A stretch of DNA of 63,822 nucleotides from Actinobacteria bacterium UBA6100 (GCA_002423585.1 DIWS01000008.1:227-64048); one strand, 5' to 3'. Shown: positions 46,023-56,624, numbered from the stretch's first letter. Notes: generated from the letters alone by a model not told the origin. Numbers and translations: made by a program.

Positions 46023-47129
46023 CTACGCCACCGCGCGACGGATGACGGACAGGACCAGGTCGGCGAGACGCTGGAGTTGCACGACCTCCAACTCCTCATC
46101 GGTGGAGTGCACCTTCGACATGCCGCTGGCGAGGACGAGCGTGGGGATGCCGAGCGCTGCGAACACGTTCGCGTCGCTGCCGCCGCCCGTGGTGAACGTG
46201 CGAGACTCGATCCCGATGTCTGCGCACGCCGCGGCGACCAGCGCTGCGGCCGACGCATCGTCGGGAACGCTGAATCCCTCGTACGCGAGCGTCCAGGCCA
46301 CCTCGACGGTGCCGTCATAGCGAGCGGCAGCATCGTGCATCGCTGCGTCCATCGCTTCTCTGACCATTTCGACGCGGTCGCGGTCGAGGGACCGGCATTC
46401 ACCGGTGACCGTGCACGACGGAGCCACCACGTTCGTCGCACTCCCGCCGGCGATCGTTCCGATGTTGGTCGTGGTGTGATCATCGAGGCGCCCGAGCTCC
46501 ATGCCGGCGATCGCTGCCGAGGCCATGACGATCGCCGAGATGCCCTTCTCGGGCTCCACACCCGCGTGGGCGGCGCGGCCGGTGAACGTGGCCTCGAACG
46601 TGTAGTGCGTCGGGGCGGCTGTGACGATACCACCCACGGCCCCATCGGCGTCCAGGACCAGGCACACGTCCGTGGAAGCGTCTTCGGGTGCGAGCGCCTT
46701 CGCGCCCACGAGCCCCTGTTCCTCCGAGACCGTGAAGATCAGGCGTACCTCGGCGTGCGGCTCACCGGATTCGGCCAGACGCCGCGCCGCGTCGATCATC
46801 GCGGCCACGCCGACCTTGTCATCGCCGCCGAGCACGGTATCGCCCGCTGTCCGGATCACGCCATCGACAAGCACCGGCTCCACGCCCTCGCACGGGTCCA
46901 CGCAGTCCATGTGCGCCGCGAACGCGACGCGCAGACCGGGCGCCGTACCGGGAAGTGTCGCGATGAGGTTGCCGGTGTCCGACCCGGTGAGATGCTGCGT
47001 CTCATCGAAGCGCAGAGACCAGCCCAGCGCCTCCAGCTCACGCGACACATACCCGGCGACACCGGCCTCCCGGCCGGTGGGACTCGAGATGCGTGCGAGA
47101 TCGAGGAACGTATCGACCACCCTGCTCAT
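46023..47129 (-). CDS. M20/M42-type metallopeptidase (PepT-like)
   Basis: A 368-aa cytoplasmic zinc peptidase. FAAHMDCVDP (about 69-78, first metal His and Asp), GGDDKVGVAAMI, the catalytic glutamates in FTVSEEQGLVG (about 132-142) and VLDADGAVGG are present. A lid domain holds AHAGVEPEKG, and the last metal histidine is in SKVHSTDEEL. The substrate is a di- or tripeptide by analogy to PepT. The start is 3 nt after the pyrG stop. Confidence 0.92.
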   Translation of the reverse strand: MSRVVDTFLDLARISSPTGREAGVAGYVSRELEALGWSLRFDETQHLTGSDTGNLIATLPGTAPGLRVAFAAHMDCVDPCEGVEPVLVDGVIRTAGDTVLGGDDKVGVAAMIDAARRLAESGEPHAEVRLIFTVSEEQGLVGAKALAPEDASTDVCLVLDADGAVGGIVTAAPTHYTFEATFTGRAAHAGVEPEKGISAIVMASAAIAGMELGRLDDHTTTNIGTIAGGSATNVVAPSCTVTGECRSLDRDRVEMVREAMDAAMHDAAARYDGTVEVAWTLAYEGFSVPDDASAAALVAAACADIGIESRTFTTGGGSDANVFAALGIPTLVLASGMSKVHSTDEELEVVQLQRLADLVLSVIRRAVA

Positions 47130-47132
47130 CGC

Positions 47133-48746
<1,614 letters not shown>

Positions 48747-48807
48747 GCTGTCTGCCCCAGTCCTCTCACATCGCCTGACGCTTGCATCGTACCCCACGAA
48801 GGAACAC

Positions 48808-49857
48808 CTACGCGGGTGGTCCCGCCTCGTGCCCGGCCTCGCTGTCGTCCTCGCCAAGGCGGCCGAGCCGGTCGATCAGCCTCAGGGGGCCGACCGCTTC
48901 GATCACGGAGCTGAACGACACCTTTTCCGAGGCGACGTTGAGCGCCAGAAGGACCACCGCCAGCGCCGCCAACCACGGCAACGACAGCGATCCGGCGAAC
49001 AGGTAGCCGACGATCGCGCCCATCGCGTTGCTGCCCGCGTCCCCCAGCATGCCGCGCTCACCGAGATCTGCTCCCCAGACGGCTAAGACCGGCCCGAGCA
49101 GGACGATCAGCACGCCCGCGACCGTCACCGCCACGTCCGTGCTCGTCCACAGGGCACCGTACTGCTCGGCGTAAGCGCCGTACTGTTCGGCGACCTCGAG
49201 CGTGAAAACCACTCCACCTACAGCTGCGAGCAGGGCATACGTCTTGAGCGCACGACCGGGCCTGAGGTCGGTGAGGTTCACGAGGTTGGCGCACAGCGCG
49301 ATCACCAGTGTTGCCACGGCCCACCAGCCGATCCGCACCCAGGGGCTCACAACACCTGCAGCGTCGGCCCCGCGCGTCGCCGTATCCCACGCGTACACCG
49401 CGGATACGAGCCCGATTCCGAGCAGCTTCAGCCCACCGGTGGTGAGCCGGCCGCGGGCGAGCGCCTTCAGGTGGCCGCGGAAGCCCTTGTCGGCCGCAGT
49501 GCCGAAGACGTCATCGACAAGTCCGAAGAACGCCGCGGTCACGACCAGGATGAGCGGGATCGCATAGAGCGGCATCGTGAGCGGGCCGTCGAAGAGCCCC
49601 ATCTCCATCGAGCCCATCTCCTGCGCCACGAAACTCCCGACGGCATCGAGAACGGTGCTGAACGTGAGGAGGGACACGGCCCACACGACCCACACCAAAC
49701 CGAGGCCGAGGTACACGGAGCGTCCGCGGTAGTTCGTCGTGACCAGGCGCGAGGTGCCCAGCGACGACGCCAGAAGGCGCATCGTGAGCGCCGGGACCGC
49801 CCAGCCAGCGAGGAGGGCTACGGTGATGGCGATCGCGTAAGCGACGGGCGGGGTCAC
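48808..49857 (-). CDS. MraY/WecA-like phospho-sugar polyprenyl transferase
   Basis: A 349-aa membrane protein with about nine helices and the family loops in order: GLVDDVFG (Mg-binding Asp pair, about 112-119), a GGLKL segment, NLTDLRPGRALK (where MraY has NLTDGLDG) and LGDAGSNAMGA. The altered second loop separates it from MraY. It probably loads a sugar phosphate onto undecaprenyl phosphate. The start overlaps the 769-aa protein by 4 nt. The acceptor and sugar are unknown. Confidence 0.85.
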   Translation of the reverse strand: MTPPVAYAIAITVALLAGWAVPALTMRLLASSLGTSRLVTTNYRGRSVYLGLGLVWVVWAVSLLTFSTVLDAVGSFVAQEMGSMEMGLFDGPLTMPLYAIPLILVVTAAFFGLVDDVFGTAADKGFRGHLKALARGRLTTGGLKLLGIGLVSAVYAWDTATRGADAAGVVSPWVRIGWWAVATLVIALCANLVNLTDLRPGRALKTYALLAAVGGVVFTLEVAEQYGAYAEQYGALWTSTDVAVTVAGVLIVLLGPVLAVWGADLGERGMLGDAGSNAMGAIVGYLFAGSLSLPWLAALAVVLLALNVASEKVSFSSVIEAVGPLRLIDRLGRLGEDDSEAGHEAGPPA

Positions 49858-52163
49858 CGTTCAGCCACCAGAGATGGCCGGTCGAGACGCGAGAGCATGA
49901 TGTGCAACAGGCTGCCGGTCACGTACAGCAGCACGAGTGCCGGGATCACGATACCCGAGTCCTCCGTGAAGTAGCCGACCAGACTCCCCCACAGCGCCGC
50001 GGTCATACCGACGGCGAAGCCCGGGTACGCGTTCAGCGTCTCGGCGAACACACCGTGAGGACGCCACCGCATGTAGCCGAGGAACACGAGTATCGCGATC
50101 ATCAGGATCGACCAGTTGGTGGCCCGCAGCACGCGCCAGTTGGTCTCGGCCTTACGCTGTACGATCAGCCACAGCTCGGAGACCCCGCCCCTGCCGGCAC
50201 TCTCCCAGGCGCGCCCAAGATGCGTCTGCGCGCCGCTTCCCGAAAGTGACTCGTAGAGCGAGAAGGCGACCACCAGCGCCCCGATCACGAACAACATGCC
50301 GAGGACGGTCTTCCAGGTGATGTGTCTGCCGTTGAGGTGCGCCCACAGGATGCCGAATGCCGCCGTGCCCCACGCGATAACGCCGATGTTCGCTCCCAGG
50401 AACGGTGCGGCCGAGATGACGACCACGAGCACGCCCATGATCGGCGGCGCCCAGCGGCGCACCACACCGATCCAGGGACGGTCCCGGAATGCATCGACAA
50501 GCAGTGCCACCCCGGTGAGCCCGGCACCCACGACGATGCTCGCACCCTCATTGCCGAGGCCGTAGTACCGTGCACCCAGCAGCGGGGAGTAGCTGAACAG
50601 GCCCGAGAACGACAGCGGTGCGCCAAGCACCTGATCGAACAGCAACACACCGGCACTCAGTAGCCCCACTGCCGCGAGCGCCACGGCAGAGCCCCGGATG
50701 CGATCGATGACGAGCGCGGCGAACCACAGCACCGCGGTCGTCCCGGCAAAGAGCGTCGCGACCGCTGCCGCCGACCCGGGACGCCGGACGAGGAGGAACA
50801 TGACGGTCGCGGAAACGGGCATCACAAGCAAGAGCAGTATCACGTGGCTGAAGATCCGCGCGGCACGCCCACCCCAGCCGGTCAGCGCGCGCTGCATCGA
50901 TTTGAGCAGCGCTGCACAGACGAGCAGGATGATCACCGTCAAGGAGATGTAGGAGTTCTGCACCACAGGACGCACGGTGTCGACCGCGACCGCGGTATCG
51001 TTCATCCGCTGCAGATACGCGATCGTGCCGGCGAGATCGTCCGGAGAGGGCTCGGCCGTCGCGGCGTTGCCCAGCATCTCGACCGGACGGTCGATACCCA
51101 TGGCCGCCAGTACCGTGGCCGAGATGTCGAGATCGGTCATGAGGCCGGCCCGGTGCGTCGAAGGAGAGCCGATCAGCCCGCTCTCGGGCCTGGAGTCGCT
51201 GACGATGACCGGCCCGAATCCGCTCGGCCCCACCTCCGGGCGCACCTGCCCCGTGGAGACCACCATCAGAACAGCATCGGCGGGAAGGTGCTCTCGAGCG
51301 AGCTCGACGACCTTGTCGACAGTGCCGCACGCGGCGAGCCGTTGCGCCTCGGCGACGCTAGGCGCGGCATCGGAGCGGTAATTGTACGCCCGCTCCGGAT
51401 CGCCCGCATCGAGCACGATCAGAGCAGGACCGCCGTGTTCCGCGGTGTCGGTGAGCGCTCTCCGGTACGCGTCTTCGAGTGCATCAAGATCGGTCGACAC
51501 GCCGAAAGGAGAGTCCGGTGAGTCCATCAGCATCGAGGATGAGATATCGCCGAAGGTGACACGGCCCAACGCGTCCATCGCGAGGATCGCGGCCGGCCGA
51601 CTCCGGTACGCCACACCGCCACGCTCACCACCGTCGGAGTTGCCGATCGCCACGGTGCTGCCGCCAGCGTCGACGATCGACTGCCCGAGCGCACCGGGGA
51701 CCGTCTCGAACGTTCCCCGCTGCACCGCCGTGAGGATGCGCGCTATGCCGACATAGACGATCTCGGCATCCCCCGCGCCGGTCCCCATCGAACGCCTGTA
51801 GGCCTCATCGGCGGTACCGGCCTCCAGTATCGCGGACGCGTGATAGGCGGTGGCCGCGAGCGGATCGAAAGCGGCGGGCGAACCCGCGGACATCGTGAGC
51901 ACGATGTGGGGCTGGCCGGGATCGGGTGCGAAGCGAGCACTGCTGCGCACGTTGAGGTCGCCGATGGCCGACGTCTCGGCGAGCGACCTGGTCGCCGGCA
52001 TGACCCCGCCACCGATGTCGCCCCAGGTCACATAGGGAGCCAGGACGATCACGACTGTCCGGGTGGTCGCGGGACTCTCTACGGCCAGAGCGGGGGTCGC
52101 GGCTGCGAACACCAGGAGTGCCGCACAGAGCACGGGGGCGAGCCGGTGCGTGAAACGCCTCAT
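49854..52163 (-). CDS. Secreted alkaline-phosphatase-like domain fused to about 11 membrane helices
   Basis: A 769-aa protein with a signal peptide (cleaved after about residue 27). An extracytoplasmic domain to about residue 400 has the layout of the alkaline phosphatase superfamily (MPATRSLAETSAIGD early, ALIVLDAGDPER middle, HRAGLMTDLDISATVLAAMGI late). The usual first metal Asp is replaced (VVIVLAPYVTW), so it may be catalytically changed. The C-terminal half holds about 11 helices with GARYYGLGNEG and TEDSGIV. The ATG follows TAGGAG. I know of no assigned function for this combination. Confidence 0.8.
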   Translation of the reverse strand: MRRFTHRLAPVLCAALLVFAAATPALAVESPATTRTVVIVLAPYVTWGDIGGGVMPATRSLAETSAIGDLNVRSSARFAPDPGQPHIVLTMSAGSPAAFDPLAATAYHASAILEAGTADEAYRRSMGTGAGDAEIVYVGIARILTAVQRGTFETVPGALGQSIVDAGGSTVAIGNSDGGERGGVAYRSRPAAILAMDALGRVTFGDISSSMLMDSPDSPFGVSTDLDALEDAYRRALTDTAEHGGPALIVLDAGDPERAYNYRSDAAPSVAEAQRLAACGTVDKVVELAREHLPADAVLMVVSTGQVRPEVGPSGFGPVIVSDSRPESGLIGSPSTHRAGLMTDLDISATVLAAMGIDRPVEMLGNAATAEPSPDDLAGTIAYLQRMNDTAVAVDTVRPVVQNSYISLTVIILLVCAALLKSMQRALTGWGGRAARIFSHVILLLLVMPVSATVMFLLVRRPGSAAAVATLFAGTTAVLWFAALVIDRIRGSAVALAAVGLLSAGVLLFDQVLGAPLSFSGLFSYSPLLGARYYGLGNEGASIVVGAGLTGVALLVDAFRDRPWIGVVRRWAPPIMGVLVVVISAAPFLGANIGVIAWGTAAFGILWAHLNGRHITWKTVLGMLFVIGALVVAFSLYESLSGSGAQTHLGRAWESAGRGGVSELWLIVQRKAETNWRVLRATNWSILMIAILVFLGYMRWRPHGVFAETLNAYPGFAVGMTAALWGSLVGYFTEDSGIVIPALVLLYVTGSLLHIMLSRLDRPSLVAER

Positions 52164-52224
52164 CGTGTCTCCTAGCGGCCGGGCGCGGGCATGTGTCGAG
52201 AGAGACTCAGTGGGGGACGTGGGC

Positions 52225-52251
52225 GGACCGCGTGTGTGCCGCGGGCGGTCC
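52225..52251 (-). promoter_or_regulatory. Leader hairpin and -10 candidate upstream of the 769-aa protein
   Basis: GGACCGC and GCGGTCC form a 7-bp stem with a 13-nt loop. A TATACT box on the minus strand lies at 52268-52273, just upstream in transcription, so the hairpin would be near the 5' end of that mRNA. No clear -35 is seen. Confidence 0.3.
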
Positions 52252-52390
52252 AGAGTGCCCGCACTGTAGTATACCGAAACGTGACGCGCGTACGGTAACG
52301 CGTCGGCCTCGGCTACACTGACATCGTTCCGATCACCGTCCCGGGGAGCCTGCCATCGCAACGCCATCCATCGCGCGGTCGACCGCCGCC

Positions 52391-53953
52391 ATGTCGGCAT
52401 CGACCCTGGTGTCCCGCCTCACGGGCTTCGTGCGGACGTGGGCCATGGGCTACGCCCTCGGGCTCACCGCCATCGCGGACTCCTACGACGTCGCCAACAA
52501 CCTCCCCAACATGATCTTCGAGCTGCTCGCCGGCGGAGTGCTCTCGAGCGTCTTCATCCCGTTGTTCATGGAGCGCCTCAAGAACGAGGGCGAGCAGGAC
52601 GCATGGAAGTTCGCGAGCTACGTGCTCAACATCATCGTGATCGTCCTCGGGGCGATCGCGCTCGTCGCCACATTGTGGCCAGACCCCTTCGTGCGCTCGC
52701 AGACACTCACCGTCTCCGCCGAGAAGGCCGAACTCGCCATCTGGCTGTTCCGCTTCTTCGCGGTGCAGATCGTCTTCTACGGCATGGGGCTCGTGTTCAC
52801 CGGCATCCTGAACTCGTACCGGCGCTTCCTCGCTCCTGCGATCGCGCCGATCTTCAACAACCTGGTGGTCACCGTCGCCCTCCTCGGCTTCTACGTCCCG
52901 TTCCGGGAGTCCGATCCGAAGCTCGCTCTCACGGGCCTCGCGGTCGGGACCACGCTGGGTGTGGTGACGATGGCCGCCGTACAGATCCCGAGCCTCTTGA
53001 AACTCGGCGGGAAGTACGTGCCGAGGATCGACTGGCACCATCCCGGGATCCGCAGCGTGGGTACGAAGATGGTCCCGATCCTGATCTACGTGATCACCAA
53101 CCTGATCGGCGTCACGTTCCGAACGAACTTCGCGGTGGCGACCGGCGAGGGTGGTCAGGCGGCGCTGCGCTACGCGTGGCAGTTCTACCAGCTGCCGTAC
53201 GGCATCTTCGCGGTGGCGCTGGCGACGGCGATCTTCCCCGAACTCGCCGAGCGCGGCAACGCACGCGACATGACCGGCTTCAAGGTCATGTTCGCCAAGG
53301 GTCTGCGCAGCACGATGGTGCTCATCGTGCCCCTCGCGGGTCTCCTCGCCACACTCTCCACGCCGCTCATCATGCTCTACCGCGCAGGCAGGTTCACCGC
53401 CGAGGACGTGCCGATCGTCGCCGGCGTCCTCATGTGGTGGGCGCTCGGTCTCACGTTCTTCGCCGGCTACATGTTCGTGCTCAAGTCGTTCTACTCGCTC
53501 CAGGACACGAAGACGCCCATGTACACCAACATCGCCGCGACGACGATCCACGTGGGACTCTACGCGATCCTCGCCCGCGGCATCGCGGGATGGGGCGGGC
53601 TCGGCATCATCGGCATCCCGATCGCCGACGGAATCTTCTTCGCGTTCCATATGCTGGTGCTCGTCCTGATCTTGAGGCGCCGCATCGGCGGCCTCGACGG
53701 GCGCGCCATCACCGTCACCTTCCTGAAGGTCGTCGCGGCATCGGCGGCGGGCGCACTCGCGGCCTGGCTGCTGACACGACTCACCGGCGGCCTCCTCGAC
53801 GTTTCCGGCGGCTTCCTGATACAACTCCTCCTGGCGGGCGCCGGCGGGCTCGCCGTCGCCTACGCAGGGATGTCCGCGCTCAAGGTGTCCGAACTCGCCG
53901 ACGTCACCGCCCGCATCACGCGAAAGCTCGCGCGCAAACGGGAGGCGTCATGA
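52391..53953 (+). CDS. murJ: MurJ: lipid II flippase
   Basis: MOP-superfamily transporter moving lipid II outward, with about 14 helices in 520 aa. The N-terminal TLVSRLTGFVRTW, NNLPNMIFELLAGG and the middle RYAWQFYQLPYGIFAVAL are typical. The ATG at 52391 has no ribosome site. The reading frame is open upstream, and an ATC at 52355 lies 6 nt after GGGGAG; starting there adds 12 residues (ATPSIARSTAA...) in line with other MurJ N-termini. A TACACT box at 52314-52319 could be the -10. Confidence 0.95.
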   Translation: MSASTLVSRLTGFVRTWAMGYALGLTAIADSYDVANNLPNMIFELLAGGVLSSVFIPLFMERLKNEGEQDAWKFASYVLNIIVIVLGAIALVATLWPDPFVRSQTLTVSAEKAELAIWLFRFFAVQIVFYGMGLVFTGILNSYRRFLAPAIAPIFNNLVVTVALLGFYVPFRESDPKLALTGLAVGTTLGVVTMAAVQIPSLLKLGGKYVPRIDWHHPGIRSVGTKMVPILIYVITNLIGVTFRTNFAVATGEGGQAALRYAWQFYQLPYGIFAVALATAIFPELAERGNARDMTGFKVMFAKGLRSTMVLIVPLAGLLATLSTPLIMLYRAGRFTAEDVPIVAGVLMWWALGLTFFAGYMFVLKSFYSLQDTKTPMYTNIAATTIHVGLYAILARGIAGWGGLGIIGIPIADGIFFAFHMLVLVLILRRRIGGLDGRAITVTFLKVVAASAAGALAAWLLTRLTGGLLDVSGGFLIQLLLAGAGGLAVAYAGMSALKVSELADVTARITRKLARKREAS

Positions 53954-54630
53954 GCGTCATCGCACTGATCCCGGCCCACAACGAGGCGGAGCGCATCGCC
54001 GCGACGGTCACGGCCGCACGAGCGGTTGCCGAGATCGAGCGGGTCATCGTGATCGACGACTGCTCGGACGATGACACCGCCACACTCGCACGGGCGGCCG
54101 GCGCTGAAGTGTTGCGCCTCGACGCGAACCTCGGCAAAGGAGGCGCACTACAGTCGGGACTCGATGCCGTGGGCGACAACGCCGATGTGCTCGTGCTGCT
54201 CGACGGCGACCTCGGCGCGACCGCCGGAGAGGCTGGCGCACTCGTTGCGCCGATACTCGCCGGAGACGCCGACATGACGATCGCGACGCTGCCGAAGCCA
54301 CCCGGCTCGGGAGGCTTCGGGCTCGTGAAGGGCCTTGCACGGTGGGGCATCCGGCGGCTGTCGGGATTCGAGGCGACCGCACCACTCTCCGGCCAGCGAG
54401 CCCTCTCCCGATCGGCGTGGATCGCTGCGACGCCGTTCGCTACCGGCTTCGGGGTCGAGGTCGGCCTCACGGTGAGCGCGGCCCGTGCCGGTATGCGTCT
54501 GCTCGAGGTGCCGACCACCATGGGCCACGCCGCAACCGGGCGCGACATCGCGGGCTTCACCCACCGGGGGCGACAGTTCGTTCAAGTGGCGGCAGCCTTG
54601 TCGCGTCTCGCGCTCGGTCGCCGCTCCTAA
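53950..54630 (+). CDS. Family 2-like glycosyltransferase
   Basis: A 226-aa soluble GT-A enzyme: IALIPAHNEAERI at the N-terminus, VIDDCSDDDT (about 34-43), GKGGALQSGL, and the metal motif LLDGDLG near residue 82. The region SGQRALSR in the middle and an EVGLTV stretch are as in DPM1/GtrB-like enzymes. No membrane helices are seen. The ATG overlaps the murJ stop by 4 nt, so the two are coexpressed. It probably moves a sugar to a lipid carrier. The substrate is unknown. Confidence 0.85.
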   Translation: MSVIALIPAHNEAERIAATVTAARAVAEIERVIVIDDCSDDDTATLARAAGAEVLRLDANLGKGGALQSGLDAVGDNADVLVLLDGDLGATAGEAGALVAPILAGDADMTIATLPKPPGSGGFGLVKGLARWGIRRLSGFEATAPLSGQRALSRSAWIAATPFATGFGVEVGLTVSAARAGMRLLEVPTTMGHAATGRDIAGFTHRGRQFVQVAAALSRLALGRRS

Positions 54631-55487
54631 GGAGCGATCGGCGGGAAGAACGCCTCGGAGCCGGAGCCGGCGCCGTAGTACCCGCGAGCGCGATCCGCGA
54701 GGATCCAGACGAGCGAGACCTTCCCCTGCGGCGTGCCCAGGTGATCGACCGCGGACAGCCCCTCAGCAACGCACCCGGCGGCCACACCGTCGTCCAGCGG
54801 CACGGACTCCGCACCCGCCGCCGTCCCACCCGCCGCGGTCATGGACCGCGCAACGGCGAGCGCGAACGGGTCACACTCCGGGCCGCCGGTGCCCACGACC
54901 ACGACCGCGTCGACCGTTGCCGTACCCGCTGCGCTCTCGATGCCGAGCAATCCCTCGCCTACCAGCAGTGCCGTCAGCGGCTGTTCTGCGCCCAGCCGCC
55001 ACTCGGCGATCAACGCCTCAGCCACCTGCTGCTCGAGCGCCTCGCCCGGCTCCGCCATCTCGACGTTGTTGAGCTGGAAATACCCCCCCAGGCCAGCCGG
55101 TTCCTCCACGTCGAGACCGAGTGCAGGCTCCTGCAACACGACCGTGAAGGACGTCCCGCCCGCGCCCGCGATGGTCTCGGTCACCAACTTGGCAACGTCG
55201 ACCCGATCGCCGGACACCAGCACGGCGACGTTCCTGCCCGAGAGCTGACCCGCGGTGAGCGGGATCACAGCAGCCTCGGCGAACGCCCGGTCACGCTCCA
55301 GGCCCACTTGAAGAACATCGTTGCTCGCCTGGATCTGATCGAATCGCGCCTGGAGGTCGGCCACGAGCGAACTCGTCTGATCGGTGATCATCCCCCTCTC
55401 GGCAACCACGGTGCCGAGGATGAGGCCCACCGAGAGTGCCAGGAAGACGGCGACGAGTGAGGCGATGTGATAGCGCAAGTTGTACAT
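54627..55487 (-). CDS. steB: SteB/MctB-family membrane-anchored protein
   Basis: A 286-aa protein with one N-terminal helix (about residues 7-29) and an extracytoplasmic part with a coiled coil (about 38-65), a pilus-like alpha/beta core and a loose C-terminus. MYNLRYHIASLVAVFLALSVG is the family hallmark. In mycobacteria this family (Rv1698) was linked to copper; in corynebacteria SteB partners SteA in daughter-cell separation. The 3' end overlaps the convergent glycosyltransferase by 4 nt. Confidence 0.92.
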   Translation of the reverse strand: MYNLRYHIASLVAVFLALSVGLILGTVVAERGMITDQTSSLVADLQARFDQIQASNDVLQVGLERDRAFAEAAVIPLTAGQLSGRNVAVLVSGDRVDVAKLVTETIAGAGGTSFTVVLQEPALGLDVEEPAGLGGYFQLNNVEMAEPGEALEQQVAEALIAEWRLGAEQPLTALLVGEGLLGIESAAGTATVDAVVVVGTGGPECDPFALAVARSMTAAGGTAAGAESVPLDDGVAAGCVAEGLSAVDHLGTPQGKVSLVWILADRARGYYGAGSGSEAFFPPIAP

Positions 55488-55499
55488 GGCGGGAGTCTC

Positions 55500-56621
55500 C
55501 TAGAGTCCGATGGCAGTGCGAAGCCGGAGCAGCACGAGCGAAAGGAAGGTGCGCACTGCCGGCGAGATGAACACGATGACGCTCAAGACGGTGAGGCCCG
55601 CCCCGACGAGCAACACGAGTTGACTCGGCTGGACCGAAGCGCGGTATAGCTTGCTCACGCCCTTGGCATCAACGAGGCGCGGGCCGATCCTCAGGCGGAT
55701 CAGGAAGGTCGATGCCATCCCCTTCCGCCCCTTGTCGAGCTGCTCGAGCAGGTTCCAGTGCGTCCCCACCGCGACGATCAGGTCGGCCCCCGACTCGCTT
55801 GCGAGCATCAGCGCGAGGTCCTCGCTCATCCCCGGGCTGCGCCACTCCGTACCCTGCAGGCCGAGTGCGTCCAGGCGCTCGCGGCCCGGACACCGTCCGT
55901 CCGTGTAGGCATGGACGATGAGCTCCGCCCCGCTGGAAAGCGCCGCATCACTGACCGAATCCATGTCGCCGACGATGATGTCCGGCTTGAAGCCCTGGTC
56001 CATGAGCGCATCGGCGCCACCGTCGACCCCGATGAGGACCGGTCGCATCTCACGGATGTACGGCACGAGGGTCCGCAGGTCGGCCTTGTAGTCGTAGCCG
56101 CGGACCACGATGAGCGCATGGCGGCCGTCGATGCGTGTCGAAAGGTGCGGCACCGCCACCTCTCCGGTCAGCAGCGCGCGCTCCTTGTCGAGGAACTCCA
56201 TCGTGTTGCGGACGAAGGCATCCAGCTGCTGGTCGAGCCGTCCCGTCGCCGCCTCCATCGCCGTCTCGACCGAGTCGATCGTAAGCCTGGTGCCGGAGGC
56301 CACAACAACCCCATCCACGATGATGTCGCCGTCGAACACCTCGATGCGATCGCCCTCGGTGACCCGGCCGAACACCTCGGCCCCGGCATCATCGATGAGC
56401 GCGACGCCACCCCGGAGCAGGAGCAGCGGGCCGAGGTTGGGGTAGCTGCCGGAGATCGACTGCGCCGCGTTGATCACCACGTCCACACCGGTCTCCAGGA
56501 GCGACTCCGCGCTCAGCCGGTCCATATCCTTGTGGTCGATGATGGCGATGTCGCCGCGGGTCAGCCGCTTCACCAGGTCTTTCGTCCGTCTGTCGAGACG
56601 TGCCGTACCCGTCGTGAACAT
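55500..56621 (-). CDS. steA: SteA: cytokinetic ring protein with thiamine-pyrophosphokinase-like fold
   Basis: A 373-aa protein: an N-terminal domain with KDLVKRLTRGDIAIIDHKDMDR, then a TPK-like domain (about 170-320) with GVDGGADALMDQGFKPDIIVGDMDSVSD and AVGTHWNLLEQLDKG, and one helix near the C-terminus (about 335-360). This matches SteA, whose loss affects septation and cell-wall hydrolase control in corynebacteria. The ATG is 3 nt after the recN stop. Helix and TPK fold are seen; the role comes from the family. Confidence 0.92.
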   Translation of the reverse strand: MFTTGTARLDRRTKDLVKRLTRGDIAIIDHKDMDRLSAESLLETGVDVVINAAQSISGSYPNLGPLLLLRGGVALIDDAGAEVFGRVTEGDRIEVFDGDIIVDGVVVASGTRLTIDSVETAMEAATGRLDQQLDAFVRNTMEFLDKERALLTGEVAVPHLSTRIDGRHALIVVRGYDYKADLRTLVPYIREMRPVLIGVDGGADALMDQGFKPDIIVGDMDSVSDAALSSGAELIVHAYTDGRCPGRERLDALGLQGTEWRSPGMSEDLALMLASESGADLIVAVGTHWNLLEQLDKGRKGMASTFLIRLRIGPRLVDAKGVSKLYRASVQPSQLVLLVGAGLTVLSVIVFISPAVRTFLSLVLLRLRTAIGL

Positions 56622-56624
56622 CGT

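Noticed and set aside
52313..53824. 503-aa minus-strand ORF antisense to murJ
   Set aside because: Composition (E, H, D, R repeats) is typical of antisense shadow, and murJ is clearly coding.
52438..54630. 730-aa plus-strand protein containing the glycosyltransferase
   Set aside because: Its first 500 codons are the murJ gene in a wrong frame. The glycosyltransferase starts at 53950 with a 4-nt overlap.
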